A DNA stretch of 51,203 nt from Siminovitchia fordii DSM 16014 = CIP 108821 (GTDB lineage Bacteria; Bacillota; Bacilli; Bacillales; Bacillaceae_C): the NCBI RefSeq assembly GCF_000374565.1, contig NZ_KB894708.1, positions 1 through 51,203 on the forward strand, given 5' to 3'. Made by a program: the position numbers and the translations under genes. Under the pieces are notes generated by a model, which was not told the origin of the DNA, ran no database searches, and saw only the letters and a program-made list of their open reading frames with translations. Within the stretch, counting starts at the first letter, position 1, and each line of letters begins with the position of its first letter. This document shows positions 29,951-39,544 of this stretch, in pieces.

Positions 29951-30421
29951 ATGCCACGTAAAGGACCAGTCGCTAAAAGAGATGTGCTTCCTGATCCATT
30001 GTACAACTCTAAGCTCGTTACACGTCTGATCAACAAATTGATGATTGACGGTAAGAGAGGAAAAGCACAAACTATCCTATATTCAGCATTTAATCTAGTT
30101 CAAGAAAGAAGCGGAAAGGACCCAATGGAGGTCTTCGACCAAGCTTTGAAAAACATCATGCCGGTCTTGGAAGTAAGAGCACGCCGTGTAGGTGGAGCCA
30201 ACTACCAAGTACCAGTTGAAGTGCGTCCGGAACGCCGTTCAACATTAGGTCTACGCTGGTTGGTGAACTACGCACGTCTTCGTGGAGAAAAAACCATGGA
30301 AGAGCGTCTAGCCAATGAAATTCTTGATGCTGCTAATAACAGCGGAGCTTCAGTTAAGAAGCGTGAAGATACACATAAAATGGCTGAGGCAAACAAAGCA
30401 TTTGCCCACTATCGCTGGTAA
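29951..30421 (+). CDS. rpsG: ribosomal protein S7
   Basis: S7 nucleates assembly of the 30S head by binding the 3' major domain of 16S rRNA and contacts the E-site tRNA. The 156-aa protein shows [16 protein letters not shown], the [15 protein letters not shown] helix and the ALRW-like [18 protein letters not shown] segment. AAAGGAGG precedes ATG 29951, and the frame upstream of it is ignored. In other bacteria S7 represses the str operon by binding its mRNA; no clear site is visible here. Confidence 0.98.
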   Translation: MPRKGPVAKRDVLPDPLYNSKLVTRLINKLMIDGKRGKAQTILYSAFNLVQERSGKDPMEVFDQALKNIMPVLEVRARRVGGANYQVPVEVRPERRSTLGLRWLVNYARLRGEKTMEERLANEILDAANNSGASVKKREDTHKMAEANKAFAHYRW

Positions 30422-30470
30422 TATTTATAACTATTTATTAACTAGATAAACTAGGAAGGAGAAAGACGAG

Positions 30471-32546
30471 ATGCCTAGAGAGTTCTCCTTAGAAAAGACT
30501 CGTAATATCGGAATCATGGCTCACATTGATGCCGGTAAAACAACGACTACCGAGCGCATCCTTTTCTATACAGGGCGAATCCATAAAGTGGGCGAAACTC
30601 ACGAAGGTGCTTCCCAGATGGACTGGATGGAACAAGAGCAGGAGCGTGGAATCACAATTACTTCCGCCGCTACAACAGCGCAGTGGAAAGGATACCGCGT
30701 TAATATCATTGATACTCCTGGTCACGTAGACTTCACTGTTGAAGTTGAACGTTCCTTAAGAGTTCTTGACGGAGCTGTAACTGTTCTTGATGCACAATCA
30801 GGTGTTGAACCGCAAACTGAAACAGTTTGGCGTCAAGCAACAACTTACGGAGTTCCACGAATTGTTTTCGTTAATAAAATGGATAAAATTGGCGCGGACT
30901 TTTTATATGCAGTAAAAACTTTGCACGATCGTCTGGATGCCAATGCACATCCGATCCAGCTCCCAATTGGTGCGGAAGACACATTCAGAGGTGTTGTAGA
31001 CCTTGTTGAAATGAAAGCTTGGATCTATGAAGGCGACGTGCTGGATGCCACTGAATCAGAGATTCCGGAGGATCTTAAAGATCAAGCGGAAGAGATGCGT
31101 GCCAGCTTAATTGAAGCTGTCGCAGACCTTGACGAAGAGCTCATGATGAAATATCTGGAAGGGGAAGAAATCTCCAACGAAGAGCTTAAAGCGGCAATCC
31201 GCGCGGCAACTTTGAAAGTAGAATTCTACCCTGTACTTTGTGGAACAGCTTTCAAAAACAAAGGCGTACAGCCAGTTCTTGATGCTGTTTTAGACTATCT
31301 TCCAGCGCCGACTGATATCGAATCCATTAAAGGAATTGTGCCTGGAACTGATGAAGAAGTAGAACGTCATGCAGATGACAATGAGCCATTCTCAGCTCTT
31401 GCATTTAAAGTTATGACAGACCCTTATGTCGGTCGTTTGACATTCTTCCGTGTGTACTCAGGTACACTTGAATCCGGTTCTTATGTACAAAACTCCACTA
31501 AAGGAAAACGTGAAAGAATCGGTCGTATTCTTCAAATGCACGCGAACCACCGTGAAGAGATCACGACTGCATACAGCGGTGACATCGCAGCAGCGGTTGG
31601 ATTGAAAGATACAGGTACCGGGGATACACTTTGTGACGAAAAGAATTTAGTAATTCTCGAGTCTATGGAATTCCCTGAGCCGGTTATCACTGTAGCTATC
31701 GAACCTAAATCTAAAGCGGACCAAGATAAGATGGGCGCAGCTCTTGCTAAATTGCAGGAAGAAGACCCAACTTTCCGTGCAGAAACAAACGTGGAAACAG
31801 GCCAAGTTGAAATTGCCGGTATGGGTGAGCTTCATCTGGACATTATCGTTGACCGCTTGAAGCGTGAATTCAAAGTCGAAGCTAACGTTGGTGCACCACA
31901 GGTTTCTTACCGTGAGACTTTCCGTACTTCGGCTCAAGTTGAAGGTAAGTTCGTACGCCAATCTGGTGGACGCGGACAGTTCGGTCACGTTTGGATCGAA
32001 TTCTCTCCAAATGAAGCTGGTAAAGGCTTTGAATTCGAGAATGCTATTGTTGGTGGTGTTGTTCCTCGTGAATACATCCCAGCTGTCCAAGCAGGATTGG
32101 AAGATGCAATGGCTAACGGTGTAATTGCAGGATATCCGCTCATCGATGTAAAGGCTAAACTTTATGACGGTTCTTACCACGATGTTGACTCCAGTGAGAT
32201 GGCATTTAAAATTGCTGCTTCCCTTGCTTTAAGAAACGCAGTGAAAAAATGTGATCCGGTATTATTGGAGCCAATCATGAAGGTCGAAGTTGTAGTTCCG
32301 GAAGAGTATCTCGGAGATACAATGGGAGACGTCACTTCACGCCGTGGCCGCGTTGAAGGCATGGAAGCAAGAGGAAACGCACAAGTGGTTAAAGCTTTCG
32401 TTCCACTTTCCGAAATGTTCGGTTACGCGACATCCCTCCGCTCCAATACACAGGGACGCGGTACGTACACAATGCATTTTGATCACTATGAAGAAGTGCC
32501 AAAATCCATCGCTGAAGAGATCATCAAAAAAAATAGCGGTGAATAA
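30471..32546 (+). CDS. fusA: EF-G, translation elongation factor G
   Basis: EF-G is the GTPase that moves tRNA and mRNA through the ribosome and helps recycle it. The G1 loop [10 protein letters not shown] (about 17-26), G3 DTPGHVDF and G4 NKMD are canonical, followed by domains II-V to residue 691, including the domain IV loop [10 protein letters not shown]. Positions linked to fusidic-acid resistance cannot be judged here beyond the protein looking standard. GGAAGGAGAAAG precedes the ATG. The tuf promoter starts one base after its stop codon. Confidence 0.99.
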   Translation: MPREFSLEKTRNIGIMAHIDAGKTTTTERILFYTGRIHKVGETHEGASQMDWMEQEQERGITITSAATTAQWKGYRVNIIDTPGHVDFTVEVERSLRVLDGAVTVLDAQSGVEPQTETVWRQATTYGVPRIVFVNKMDKIGADFLYAVKTLHDRLDANAHPIQLPIGAEDTFRGVVDLVEMKAWIYEGDVLDATESEIPEDLKDQAEEMRASLIEAVADLDEELMMKYLEGEEISNEELKAAIRAATLKVEFYPVLCGTAFKNKGVQPVLDAVLDYLPAPTDIESIKGIVPGTDEEVERHADDNEPFSALAFKVMTDPYVGRLTFFRVYSGTLESGSYVQNSTKGKRERIGRILQMHANHREEITTAYSGDIAAAVGLKDTGTGDTLCDEKNLVILESMEFPEPVITVAIEPKSKADQDKMGAALAKLQEEDPTFRAETNVETGQVEIAGMGELHLDIIVDRLKREFKVEANVGAPQVSYRETFRTSAQVEGKFVRQSGGRGQFGHVWIEFSPNEAGKGFEFENAIVGGVVPREYIPAVQAGLEDAMANGVIAGYPLIDVKAKLYDGSYHDVDSSEMAFKIAASLALRNAVKKCDPVLLEPIMKVEVVVPEEYLGDTMGDVTSRRGRVEGMEARGNAQVVKAFVPLSEMFGYATSLRSNTQGRGTYTMHFDHYEEVPKSIAEEIIKKNSGE

Positions 32547-32575
32547 TTGATTTTATTACATCTATCAAGTATAAC
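32547..32575 (+). promoter_or_regulatory. sigma-A promoter of tuf
   Basis: TTGATT and TATAAC are spaced by 17 bases directly after the fusA stop. It gives tuf its own transcript in addition to read-through from the str operon. Confidence 0.82.
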
Positions 32576-32593
32576 TACTAATAGATGATATTC

Positions 32594-32639
32594 GGGCGGC
32601 TTTGAAGAGGGGGAAACTTCTTCCTTTGAAGCGCTCGCC
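32594..32639 (+). promoter_or_regulatory. tuf leader hairpin
   Basis: GGGCGGCTTTGAAG and the 3' side CTTTGAAGCGCTCGCC form a long imperfect stem with inner GAAGAGG/CTTCTTCC pairing. No T run follows, so it is a leader structure, perhaps for stability or control of the very abundant tuf mRNA. Confidence 0.55.
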
Positions 32640-32678
32640 AATACTTACTATTTTTTAAAATTAAAGGAGGATTTCCTA

Positions 32679-33866
32679 ATGGCTAAGGAAAAATTTGATC
32701 GTTCCAAAGAACATGCGAATATCGGTACAATCGGTCACGTTGACCATGGTAAAACAACTTTGACTGCTGCTATTGCTACAGTTCTTTCAAAAAAATTAGG
32801 TGGGGAAGCTAAGTCTTACGACCAAGTTGACAACGCTCCTGAAGAAAAAGAGCGTGGAATCACAATCTCCACTTCTCACATCGAGTATGAAACTGAAAAG
32901 CGCCACTATGCGCACGTTGACTGCCCAGGACACGCTGACTATGTTAAAAACATGATCACTGGCGCTGCGCAAATGGACGGAGCTATCCTTGTTGTATCAG
33001 CTGCTGACGGCCCAATGCCACAAACTCGTGAGCATATCCTTCTTTCCCGTCAAGTAGGTGTTCCTTACATCGTTGTATTCATGAACAAATGCGACATGGT
33101 TGACGATGAAGAACTTCTTGAATTGGTAGAAATGGAGATCCGCGATCTTCTTTCTGAATATGAGTTCCCTGGAGACGACCTTCCTGTAGTTAAAGGTTCT
33201 GCTCTTAAAGCTCTTGAAGGAGAAGCTGAGTGGGAAGACAAAATCATTGAATTGATGAACGCTGTTGACGAGTACATCCCAACTCCAGAGCGTGAAACTG
33301 ACAAACCATTCATGATGCCTGTTGAGGACGTATTCTCTATCACTGGTCGTGGAACAGTTGCAACTGGTCGTGTTGAGCGCGGACAAGTAAAAGTCGGTGA
33401 CGAAGTAGAAATCATCGGTCTTGCTGAAGAGTCCAAGAAAACTACTGTAACTGGAGTAGAAATGTTCCGTAAGCTTCTTGACTATGCTGAAGCTGGGGAC
33501 AACATTGGTGCGCTTCTGCGTGGTGTAGCGCGTGAAGACATCCAACGTGGGCAAGTATTGGCTGCACCAGGATCTATCACTCCACACACTAAATTTAAAT
33601 CTGAAGTTTACGTTCTTTCTAAAGAAGAAGGTGGACGTCATACTCCATTCTTCTCTAACTATCGCCCTCAGTTCTACTTCCGTACAACTGACGTAACTGG
33701 AATCATCAACCTTCCAGAGGGAGTAGAAATGGTTATGCCTGGAGACAACGTAGAAATGACAGTAGAACTTATTTCTCCAATCGCGATTGAAGAAGGAACA
33801 AAATTCTCAATCCGTGAAGGTGGACGTACAGTAGGCGCTGGCGTCGTTGCTTCCATCGAAAAATAA
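32679..33866 (+). CDS. tuf: EF-Tu, translation elongation factor Tu
   Basis: EF-Tu carries aminoacyl-tRNA to the ribosome as a GTP complex and is usually the most abundant protein. GHVDHGKTT (about 18-26), [24 protein letters not shown] and GSALKALEG mark the G domain; domains II and III run to residue 395. Codon use is strongly biased to a few favoured codons, as expected for high expression. AAAGGAGG precedes the ATG, and a strong terminator ends the gene. Confidence 0.99.
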   Translation: MAKEKFDRSKEHANIGTIGHVDHGKTTLTAAIATVLSKKLGGEAKSYDQVDNAPEEKERGITISTSHIEYETEKRHYAHVDCPGHADYVKNMITGAAQMDGAILVVSAADGPMPQTREHILLSRQVGVPYIVVFMNKCDMVDDEELLELVEMEIRDLLSEYEFPGDDLPVVKGSALKALEGEAEWEDKIIELMNAVDEYIPTPERETDKPFMMPVEDVFSITGRGTVATGRVERGQVKVGDEVEIIGLAEESKKTTVTGVEMFRKLLDYAEAGDNIGALLRGVAREDIQRGQVLAAPGSITPHTKFKSEVYVLSKEEGGRHTPFFSNYRPQFYFRTTDVTGIINLPEGVEMVMPGDNVEMTVELISPIAIEEGTKFSIREGGRTVGAGVVASIEK

Positions 33867-33894
33867 TAAAGCTTTTAAATAAGGGCCCTTTAAT

Positions 33895-33927
33895 AAACGC
33901 GCAGAGATTTCTCTGCGCGTTTTCTTT
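33895..33927 (+). terminator. terminator after tuf
   Basis: AAACGCGCAGAGA pairs perfectly with TCTCTGCGCGTTT around a tiny loop and runs into TTCTTT. It is among the strongest hairpins of the window. Confidence 0.95.
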
Positions 33928-34006
33928 GCTTGAAAAATGTTTGGAGCGGTCATGGTATTGACGATGCCTGATTAAATTGATTGTAAGTAATATTGTACCT
34001 GTGATG

Positions 34007-34170
34007 GGGCGCTAGTAGAGAGCGAAGGCGCCCGTCGTTTAATCTGGTAAACCGGTCACCAATGGTGGTTAAAGGAGCCCGAATATGGGCTCAGCTCAAT
34101 TAAATGGTCACTAATAGTGAGAGAAGATGCCCGTAAAGCTGCTAAATTCGCAAGCCGGTCACTATTAAAG
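34007..34170. repeat. tandem repeat, about 3.2 units of 47-52 bp
   Basis: Units beginning near 34007, 34054, 34106 and 34157 share GGTCACTAATAGTG and a (T/C)GCCCG or AGCCCG core at the same offset. Unit length is 47, 52 and 51 bp. Each unit has a small palindrome (CACTAATAGTG), and unit two also a GAGCCC...GGGCTC stem. No gene is convincing on either strand. The array lies in the non-coding gap after tuf. Confidence 0.8.
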
Positions 34171-34264
34171 CGTCAACATTCGCATCTTCTAGATTAGATG
34201 AAAAGTCAGTCATCAGTTTAGTTCATCTGACCCGGATCGGTATCGCGAAGCTTGTTTATCCAAT

Positions 34265-34295
34265 GAAAAAACCCGGAAAAAGCTCCGGGTTTTTC
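34265..34295. terminator. bidirectional terminator
   Basis: AAAAAACCCGG and CCGGGTTTTTC pair around AAAAAGCT, with A and T runs on both flanks, so it can work on both strands. It may end the minus-strand manganese transporter transcript as well as any read-through from tuf. Confidence 0.85.
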
Positions 34296-34318
34296 ATACA
34301 TATAAATTACTTTGTTCA

Positions 34319-34520
34319 GTCCAGCTCCAGTGCGTGCTAATCGGAGCCAAAAACCAGCAAGGAAGATTGTATAGCTTATCCGAGGAAGTAATGCTCTTGA
34401 AGCATAGTCCCATAACCCTAGAGAACACACGAAGTTGAATTCTATAGCTTGGCTAGGGGTCTGTCTCTTCGAAAACCGTCCCTTGATTGTCCGCGAGGAG
34501 CAAGGCACTTGCTCTTTCTT
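34319..34520 (-). repeat. intergenic repeat, clear copy 3 (minus orientation, long form)
   Basis: On the minus strand it begins AAGAAAGAGCAAGTGCCTTG and ends CACTGGAGCTGGAC, matching the repeat ends at 10.1 and 21.5 kb, but with an interior about 70 nt longer. It lies between the bidirectional terminator and the end of the transporter operon. Confidence 0.65.
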
Positions 34521-34546
34521 ACATCAAGACAATTGTCATAATCTAA

Positions 34547-35491
34547 CTACTTGCTTAACTCATCATAAATTAGGTTAATGTTATAGTTCAGGTACTTAAC
34601 GTACGTATCGACTTCATCTCCGGGTTTTCCAATTTCATCAGAATAAATCGGTTTTTTTGCAAACGGGACTCCCGTTTCTTTTGAGACTGTTTCCATTGGT
34701 CTTGGATCCACATTAGATTCAATGAAAAGTACCGGCACCTCATGTTCTTTAATAATGCTGACAAGTGATTTAATTTGTTGGGGCGATCCGTTTTCTTCTG
34801 TATCGATGGCCCAGATATATCCTTCTTTCAAGCCGTAATGTGCTGTCATGTACTGGAATGCCCGTTCACTTGTTACAAGTATCCGTTTATTTTCCGGAAT
34901 TTCATTTATTTTTTCCTCGTATTCTTTATCAATTTCTTTTAGCCTCGCAATATATTCATCGGCTCTTTTTTTGTAATTCTCTTTTCGTCCAGGATCTTTT
35001 TCCATGAAAGCATCCCTCATATCCTCGGCCATTTTGATGCCGACCGCCGGATCTATGAATGCGTGAGGATTAATTTCTTCTTCTTTTCCGCTGTCATCGG
35101 TCAAATACATTGGTTCCACACGCTCCGTCAGACTGTAGATATTTTCTTTTTTTTGTCCGACTGAATCGATCATTTTAAAAAACCAGCCATCTTTTCCACC
35201 TTCTAGATTCAAACCGTTGTAGAATAGAATATCTGCATCCGTGGCTTTTTTGATATCTTCAGGAAGAGGTTCATATTCATGCGGATCAGTACCGGTTGGA
35301 ACAAGATTATGAACCTCTACATCATCTCCGCCAATTTCCCTTGCCAGATCTGTAATGATTGTAAAAGACGAAACGACTTTTAATGGTTTATCCTTAGAAG
35401 ATCCGCTTGTCTCCTGACTTTCATTCTTGCCGCAGGCAGCGAGAAGCATTACTGCTATGCCTGCTGTAAAAATCCACTTTAATAACTTCAT
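34547..35491 (-). CDS. mntA: manganese-type ABC transporter, substrate-binding lipoprotein
   Basis: This lipoprotein captures a divalent metal outside the membrane and delivers it to the permease encoded beside it. The signal peptide ends in the lipobox LLAAC with Cys20. The cluster A-I (TroA/PsaA) fold is complete over 314 aa. The four metal ligands are His71 (TDPHEYEP), His143 (NPHAF), Glu209 (TSERAF) and Asp285 (YSDEIG), the PsaA-type His-His-Glu-Asp set that prefers manganese over zinc. It is the third gene of a minus-strand operon, 56 nt after the permease. The gene name follows the Bacillus mnt scheme, and the protein is closer in motifs to PsaA than to B. subtilis MntA. Confidence 0.93.
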   Translation of the reverse strand: MKLLKWIFTAGIAVMLLAACGKNESQETSGSSKDKPLKVVSSFTIITDLAREIGGDDVEVHNLVPTGTDPHEYEPLPEDIKKATDADILFYNGLNLEGGKDGWFFKMIDSVGQKKENIYSLTERVEPMYLTDDSGKEEEINPHAFIDPAVGIKMAEDMRDAFMEKDPGRKENYKKRADEYIARLKEIDKEYEEKINEIPENKRILVTSERAFQYMTAHYGLKEGYIWAIDTEENGSPQQIKSLVSIIKEHEVPVLFIESNVDPRPMETVSKETGVPFAKKPIYSDEIGKPGDEVDTYVKYLNYNINLIYDELSK

Positions 35492-35547
35492 AAATTATCC
35501 CTGCCTTCATTGTTTTCATTATTAGGATGTCGGACATGCGCCGATAT

Positions 35548-36405
35548 TTAGTTCATTGCGGCTTTTTTTCTGCTGCCTTTGAGTAAGCGCCAAATGATTC
35601 CCTGTTTGGGGGAAAAGACAAAAGCGATTGCAAAAATAGCTGTCGTTGCCAAAGCAATGACTGGTCCTGATGGCAAATTGTAGGCGAAGCTGAAATACAG
35701 CCCAATGATTGACGATAAAGCACCAAAGATGGCAGCCAGAACAATCATTGTAGATAAACGATTTGTTAGAAGGTAAGCTGTTGATGCCGGTGTGATCAAC
35801 ATGGATACTACCAGAATGACACCTACTGTCTGTAAAGAAGCGACTGTTACAAGTGTTAGAAGAACCATAATGCCATAATGAATCAAGCGGGTTTTCAAAC
35901 CGTATGCCGCAGCCATCGTCTCATCGAAGCTTGAAACAAGCAGTTCTTTGTAAAAAAGTATAACGGCCAAGATGACAATGCTGCCGACGATCAATGTAAG
36001 CCACATATCTGAAGAACGGACGGAAATGACATTCCCAAAAAGAATCTGTGTAAGATCCGTCGCACTTTTGGCCTCGGTGATCAAGATGATTCCCAAAGCG
36101 AACATGGCGGAGAATACAAGCCCGATCGAAGAATCATTTTTTACCCGGCTATTTTGGCTTATCACTCCGATGCCAAGGGAAGTCAGCACACCCGTCACAA
36201 CTGCTCCGTAGAAATAATTGATTCCCAACATATAAGATATGGCGACGCCTGGAAGAACTGCGTGTGAGATGGCATCTCCCATCAGTGCCATTCCGCGAAG
36301 GATGATAAAGCTGCCAATCACGCCACAAATAATTCCGACCATGACAGACGTGATAAAAGCTTTCTGTAAAAATTCATAAGCCATTAGATCATTTATGAAT
36401 TCCAC
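35548..36405 (-). CDS. mntC: manganese-type ABC transporter, permease
   Basis: This is an ABC-3 family membrane permease with about eight hydrophobic segments over 285 aa (for example residues 17-38, 60-80, 91-110 and 130-155). RGMALMGDAISHAVLPGVA near the N terminus is the family signature. Translation starts at GTG in TAGTG, overlapping the ATPase stop by one base, with TAGGAG upstream. Only one permease gene is present, so it must work as a homodimer, unlike the two permeases (MntC and MntD) of B. subtilis. The C-terminal end is rich in lysine and arginine. Confidence 0.93.
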   Translation of the reverse strand: MEFINDLMAYEFLQKAFITSVMVGIICGVIGSFIILRGMALMGDAISHAVLPGVAISYMLGINYFYGAVVTGVLTSLGIGVISQNSRVKNDSSIGLVFSAMFALGIILITEAKSATDLTQILFGNVISVRSSDMWLTLIVGSIVILAVILFYKELLVSSFDETMAAAYGLKTRLIHYGIMVLLTLVTVASLQTVGVILVVSMLITPASTAYLLTNRLSTMIVLAAIFGALSSIIGLYFSFAYNLPSGPVIALATTAIFAIAFVFSPKQGIIWRLLKGSRKKAAMN

Positions 36406-37154
36406 TATACTCCTACCCCCAGACTTCCTAACATGCTGAGTGGTGCTTTGTAGGCAGCCTGCATCAATTCCGGCCGAAAGACGCGATCTACAGGCCCTGC
36501 CCCGATCAATTCCTTATTAATAAGAATCAGATCATCGAAATAATGTTCTACCTTTGTCAAATCATGGTGGACAACAAATACTGTCTTACCTTGGTCTCTT
36601 AAACTTTTTAATATGTTAATGATGACTTCTTCACTGGAAACATCAATTCCGACAAATGGTTCATCCAGGAAGAAAAGCTCTGCCCTTTGAGCAAGAGATC
36701 GTGCAAGAAAGACACGTTGCTGCTGACCGCCTGACAACTCACCAATTTGGCTGTTCGCAAAGTTCTCCATCCCAACTTTTGCTAGACATTCTATCGCCCA
36801 CTCTTTGTCTTTTTTTGTTGGACGGCGAAAAAGTCCAAGCTTGGGATAAGTGCCAAGAAGTACCGTATCTTTTACCACAATTGGAAAATCCCAATCAATA
36901 TTGGAGCGCTGAGGAACGTAAGCAATTTTTTTTCTTATTTCTTGAATAGGTCTTCCTCCGATTTCAATGCCGCCGCTGTCTTTCGGAATCAGTCCGAGCA
37001 TCGCTTTCATCATCGTTGATTTTCCGGCGCCGTTTGGTCCGATAATGCCGATCAGTTTACCCGTTTCAATGGTGAAATTGATATCACGAAGCACTTCATT
37101 CCCATGATAAGAAACGTGGAGGTGACTGACCGTTAAATTGTTTTTGTTCATCAT
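36405..37154 (-). CDS. mntB: manganese-type ABC transporter, ATPase
   Basis: This ATPase powers metal uptake by the permease next to it. Walker A is GPNGAGKS (39-46), the Q loop VPQRSNIDW lies at about 80-88, the ABC signature ELSGGQQQR at about 139-147 and Walker B LFFLDEP at 160-166; the switch histidine is in VVHHDL. The length of 249 aa is usual. It is first in the operon, behind a promoter with a MntR-like operator. Two adjacent ATGs are possible starts; AAGGTG precedes them. Confidence 0.95.
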   Translation of the reverse strand: MMNKNNLTVSHLHVSYHGNEVLRDINFTIETGKLIGIIGPNGAGKSTMMKAMLGLIPKDSGGIEIGGRPIQEIRKKIAYVPQRSNIDWDFPIVVKDTVLLGTYPKLGLFRRPTKKDKEWAIECLAKVGMENFANSQIGELSGGQQQRVFLARSLAQRAELFFLDEPFVGIDVSSEEVIINILKSLRDQGKTVFVVHHDLTKVEHYFDDLILINKELIGAGPVDRVFRPELMQAAYKAPLSMLGSLGVGV

Positions 37155-37234
37155 GAATCACCTTCTTCTCTAACTGTGTTTATTTATTTAAAGCAATTAA
37201 AGCAAATATCCGATTATTGCCCGAGAGACAAATA

Positions 37235-37250
37235 GTTGCCCTAGGGAAAC
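37235..37250. promoter_or_regulatory. MntR-like operator of the transporter operon
   Basis: GTTGCCCTAGGGAAAC is a near-perfect palindrome and resembles the MntR (DtxR-family) binding sequence TTTGCCTTAAGGCAAA. It lies just downstream of the minus-strand -10, over the likely start of transcription, where a metal-loaded repressor would block the operon when manganese is plentiful. A weaker similar sequence overlaps 37217-37232. Confidence 0.75.
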
Positions 37251-37259
37251 TTATTAACC

Positions 37260-37288
37260 ATAATATACAAACCAAGAGGATTTGTAAA
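37260..37288 (-). promoter_or_regulatory. sigma-A promoter of the manganese transporter operon
   Basis: On the minus strand TTTACA and TATTAT are spaced by 17 bases; transcription would start near 37253, right beside the operator. It diverges from the rpsJ promoters. Confidence 0.75.
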
Positions 37289-37367
37289 CTATTTTTAGGC
37301 AAAAAATTTGTCTTTATAAAAATCAAGGGTACAAACTTATCCGAAAAAATCGAGAGGAATTCCAATG

Positions 37368-37396
37368 TTGAAAAATTGTTGGAACGTCTGTATAAT
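37368..37396 (+). promoter_or_regulatory. S10 operon promoter 1
   Basis: TTGAAA and TATAAT are separated by 17 bases, about 200 nt upstream of rpsJ. Confidence 0.8.
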
Positions 37397-37434
37397 AAAA
37401 CAGTCAAATTAGCGGCATTATTTCTTGTTTCATA

Positions 37435-37463
37435 TTGCAATGGCTCTCTATTGTATGTATAAT
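37435..37463 (+). promoter_or_regulatory. S10 operon promoter 2
   Basis: TTGCAA and TATAAT are spaced by 17 bases, 67 nt downstream of promoter 1; a second TATAAT follows at 37465-37470. Two good promoters in tandem suit the high demand for ribosomal proteins. Confidence 0.75.
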
Positions 37464-37507
37464 GTATAATGTTGGTCATTTGACAGCAATGATGCGGAAG
37501 GTTGCCG

Positions 37508-37539
37508 ACACACCCGGCCGCTTTGCCATGGCGAGTGTG
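37508..37539 (+). promoter_or_regulatory. rpsJ leader hairpin
   Basis: CACAC and GTGTG close a stem that includes GGCCGC...GCCATGGCG. It is in the 5' leader shared by both promoters. No T run follows. A role in translational feedback is possible but not shown by the sequence. Confidence 0.45.
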
Positions 37540-37572
37540 GGGGAAATTTCTGCGGAGTATGTCTATTTTTAA

Positions 37573-37905
<333 letters not shown>

Positions 37906-37940
37906 TAAATATTAATGAAAGAAAGCAGGAGGTGTAACTC

Positions 37941-38570
37941 ATGGCCAAAGGAATCTTAGGTAGAAAAATAGGTATGACGCAGATTTTTGCTGAAGACGGA
38001 CAACTGCTCCCTGTAACAGTTGTAGAGGCTGCTCCTAACGTTGTTCTTCAAAAGAAAACAGTGGAGACGGACGGATACGAAGCTGTTCAAATTGGTTTTG
38101 AAGACAAGCGCGAAAAGCTAGCCAACAAACCTGAAAAAGGGCACGTTGCCAAAGCGGAAACTGCACCTAAGCGCTTCGTACGTGAGTTGAAAAACGTAAA
38201 TCTAGATGAATATGAAGTTGGTCAAGAGGTCAAAGTTGATATTTTCGCAGATGGCGATGTAGTGGATGTAACAGGAATTTCTAAAGGGAAAGGTTTCCAA
38301 GGTGTTATTAAACGCCACGGCCAAGGCCGCGGACCAATGTCCCACGGTTCCCACTTCCACCGTAGCCCTGGATCAATGGGTGCTGTTGACCCAGCTCGTG
38401 TATTCAAACAAAAGAAATTGCCTGGACAAATGGGCGGACAGAAAATTACTGTTCAAAACCTTCAAATTGTCAAGGTTGATGCAGAACGCAATCTTCTTTT
38501 GATCAAAGGAAATGTTCCTGGACCGAAAAAAGCATTGCTTGAAATCAAAACTGGAATCAAAGTTAAATAA
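37941..38570 (+). CDS. rplC: ribosomal protein L3
   Basis: L3 is an early-assembling 50S protein whose long loop reaches the peptidyl-transferase centre. [13 protein letters not shown] at the N terminus and the loop region [20 protein letters not shown] (about 125-145, the linezolid/tiamulin-related part) are standard. It is 209 aa and begins 35 nt after rpsJ with AGGAGGTG upstream. Confidence 0.99.
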   Translation: MAKGILGRKIGMTQIFAEDGQLLPVTVVEAAPNVVLQKKTVETDGYEAVQIGFEDKREKLANKPEKGHVAKAETAPKRFVRELKNVNLDEYEVGQEVKVDIFADGDVVDVTGISKGKGFQGVIKRHGQGRGPMSHGSHFHRSPGSMGAVDPARVFKQKKLPGQMGGQKITVQNLQIVKVDAERNLLLIKGNVPGPKKALLEIKTGIKVK

Positions 38571-38599
38571 ATAATTTCGTAAGGAAAGGAGGAAATGAA

Positions 38600-39223
38600 A
38601 TGCCAAAAGTAGCCGTATATAATCAAGAAGGTTCTAAAGTTGGAGAGTTGGATCTCAACGAATCTATTTTTGGGATCGAGCCAAACAACCATGTTTTGTT
38701 TGAAGCGATTGTTATGCAACAAGCTTCATTAAGACAAGGTACATCTAAAGTGAAAACACGTTCAGAAGTGCGCGGCGGCGGACGCAAGCCATGGCGTCAA
38801 AAAGGAACAGGCAGAGCACGCCAAGGATCTATCCGCTCACCACAATGGCGCGGTGGTGGAACAGTATTCGGACCAGTTCCACGCAGCTACAGCTACAAGC
38901 TTCCTAAGAAAGTACGCCGTCTGGCCATCAAATCAGCGCTATCTGCAAAAGTACAGGAGGAAAGCATCCTTGTAGTAGAGGCATTAACTTTCGATGCTCC
39001 TAAAACAAAGGAATTTGCTAAGGTTTTGAAAAACCTTCCGGTCGGCAAAAAAGCGTTGGTTGTTACTGATGTTCAAGAAGACAATGTGGCACTTTCCGCA
39101 AGAAACATTCCAGGAGTTACTGTGATCGATGCAAACAGCATCAACGTACTTGACGTTGTTGGACATGAGACATTGATCCTGACGAAAGCCGCAGTTGAAA
39201 AAGTCGAGGAGGTGCTTGGGTAA
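38600..39223 (+). CDS. rplD: ribosomal protein L4
   Basis: L4 lines the upper exit tunnel with an extended loop ([20 protein letters not shown], about 50-70), where macrolide-resistance changes can occur; the sequence here looks wild type. In E. coli L4 represses the S10 operon, though Bacillus lacks that exact mechanism. It is 207 aa, and its stop overlaps the rplW start by one base (TAATG). Confidence 0.99.
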   Translation: MPKVAVYNQEGSKVGELDLNESIFGIEPNNHVLFEAIVMQQASLRQGTSKVKTRSEVRGGGRKPWRQKGTGRARQGSIRSPQWRGGGTVFGPVPRSYSYKLPKKVRRLAIKSALSAKVQEESILVVEALTFDAPKTKEFAKVLKNLPVGKKALVVTDVQEDNVALSARNIPGVTVIDANSINVLDVVGHETLILTKAAVEKVEEVLG

Positions 39224-39507
39224 TGGATGCACGTGACGTTATAAAGCGCCCCGTAATCACAGAGCGTTCCATGGACATGACAGCTGACAAAAAGTATACT
39301 TTCGAAGTTGACGTCAGAGCCAACAAAACACAGGTTAAAGACGCAGTCGAAAGTATCTTTGATGTAAAAGTCGCAAAAGTCAATGTCATGAACTACAAAG
39401 GGAAATTTAAACGTATGGGCCGTTTTGCAGGCTATACAAACAAACGCCGCAAAGCAGTGGTCACTTTGACTGAAGACAGTAAAGAAATCGAGTTCTTTGA
39501 AGTTTAA
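39223..39507 (+). CDS. rplW: ribosomal protein L23
   Basis: L23 sits at the tunnel exit and is the docking site for trigger factor and signal recognition particle. The 94-aa protein has the usual [14 protein letters not shown] start and [19 protein letters not shown] loop. It is coupled to rplD by a one-base overlap, with GAGGAGG inside the end of rplD as its ribosome binding site. Confidence 0.98.
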   Translation: MDARDVIKRPVITERSMDMTADKKYTFEVDVRANKTQVKDAVESIFDVKVAKVNVMNYKGKFKRMGRFAGYTNKRRKAVVTLTEDSKEIEFFEV

Positions 39508-39544
39508 TCTTTAATCTTTTAATAAAAGTAGAGGAGGGAAAAAA

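Noticed and set aside
31647-32180. Minus-strand 177-codon frame inside fusA
   Set aside because: It is a shadow frame within a highly conserved, highly expressed gene.
34007-34170. CRISPR array
   Set aside because: The repeated part is not followed by unique spacers of constant length; the whole 52-bp unit repeats with drift, and no cas gene is near.
34218-34508. Minus-strand 96-codon frame after tuf
   Set aside because: It spans the bidirectional terminator and a repeat copy, and no family is recognisable.
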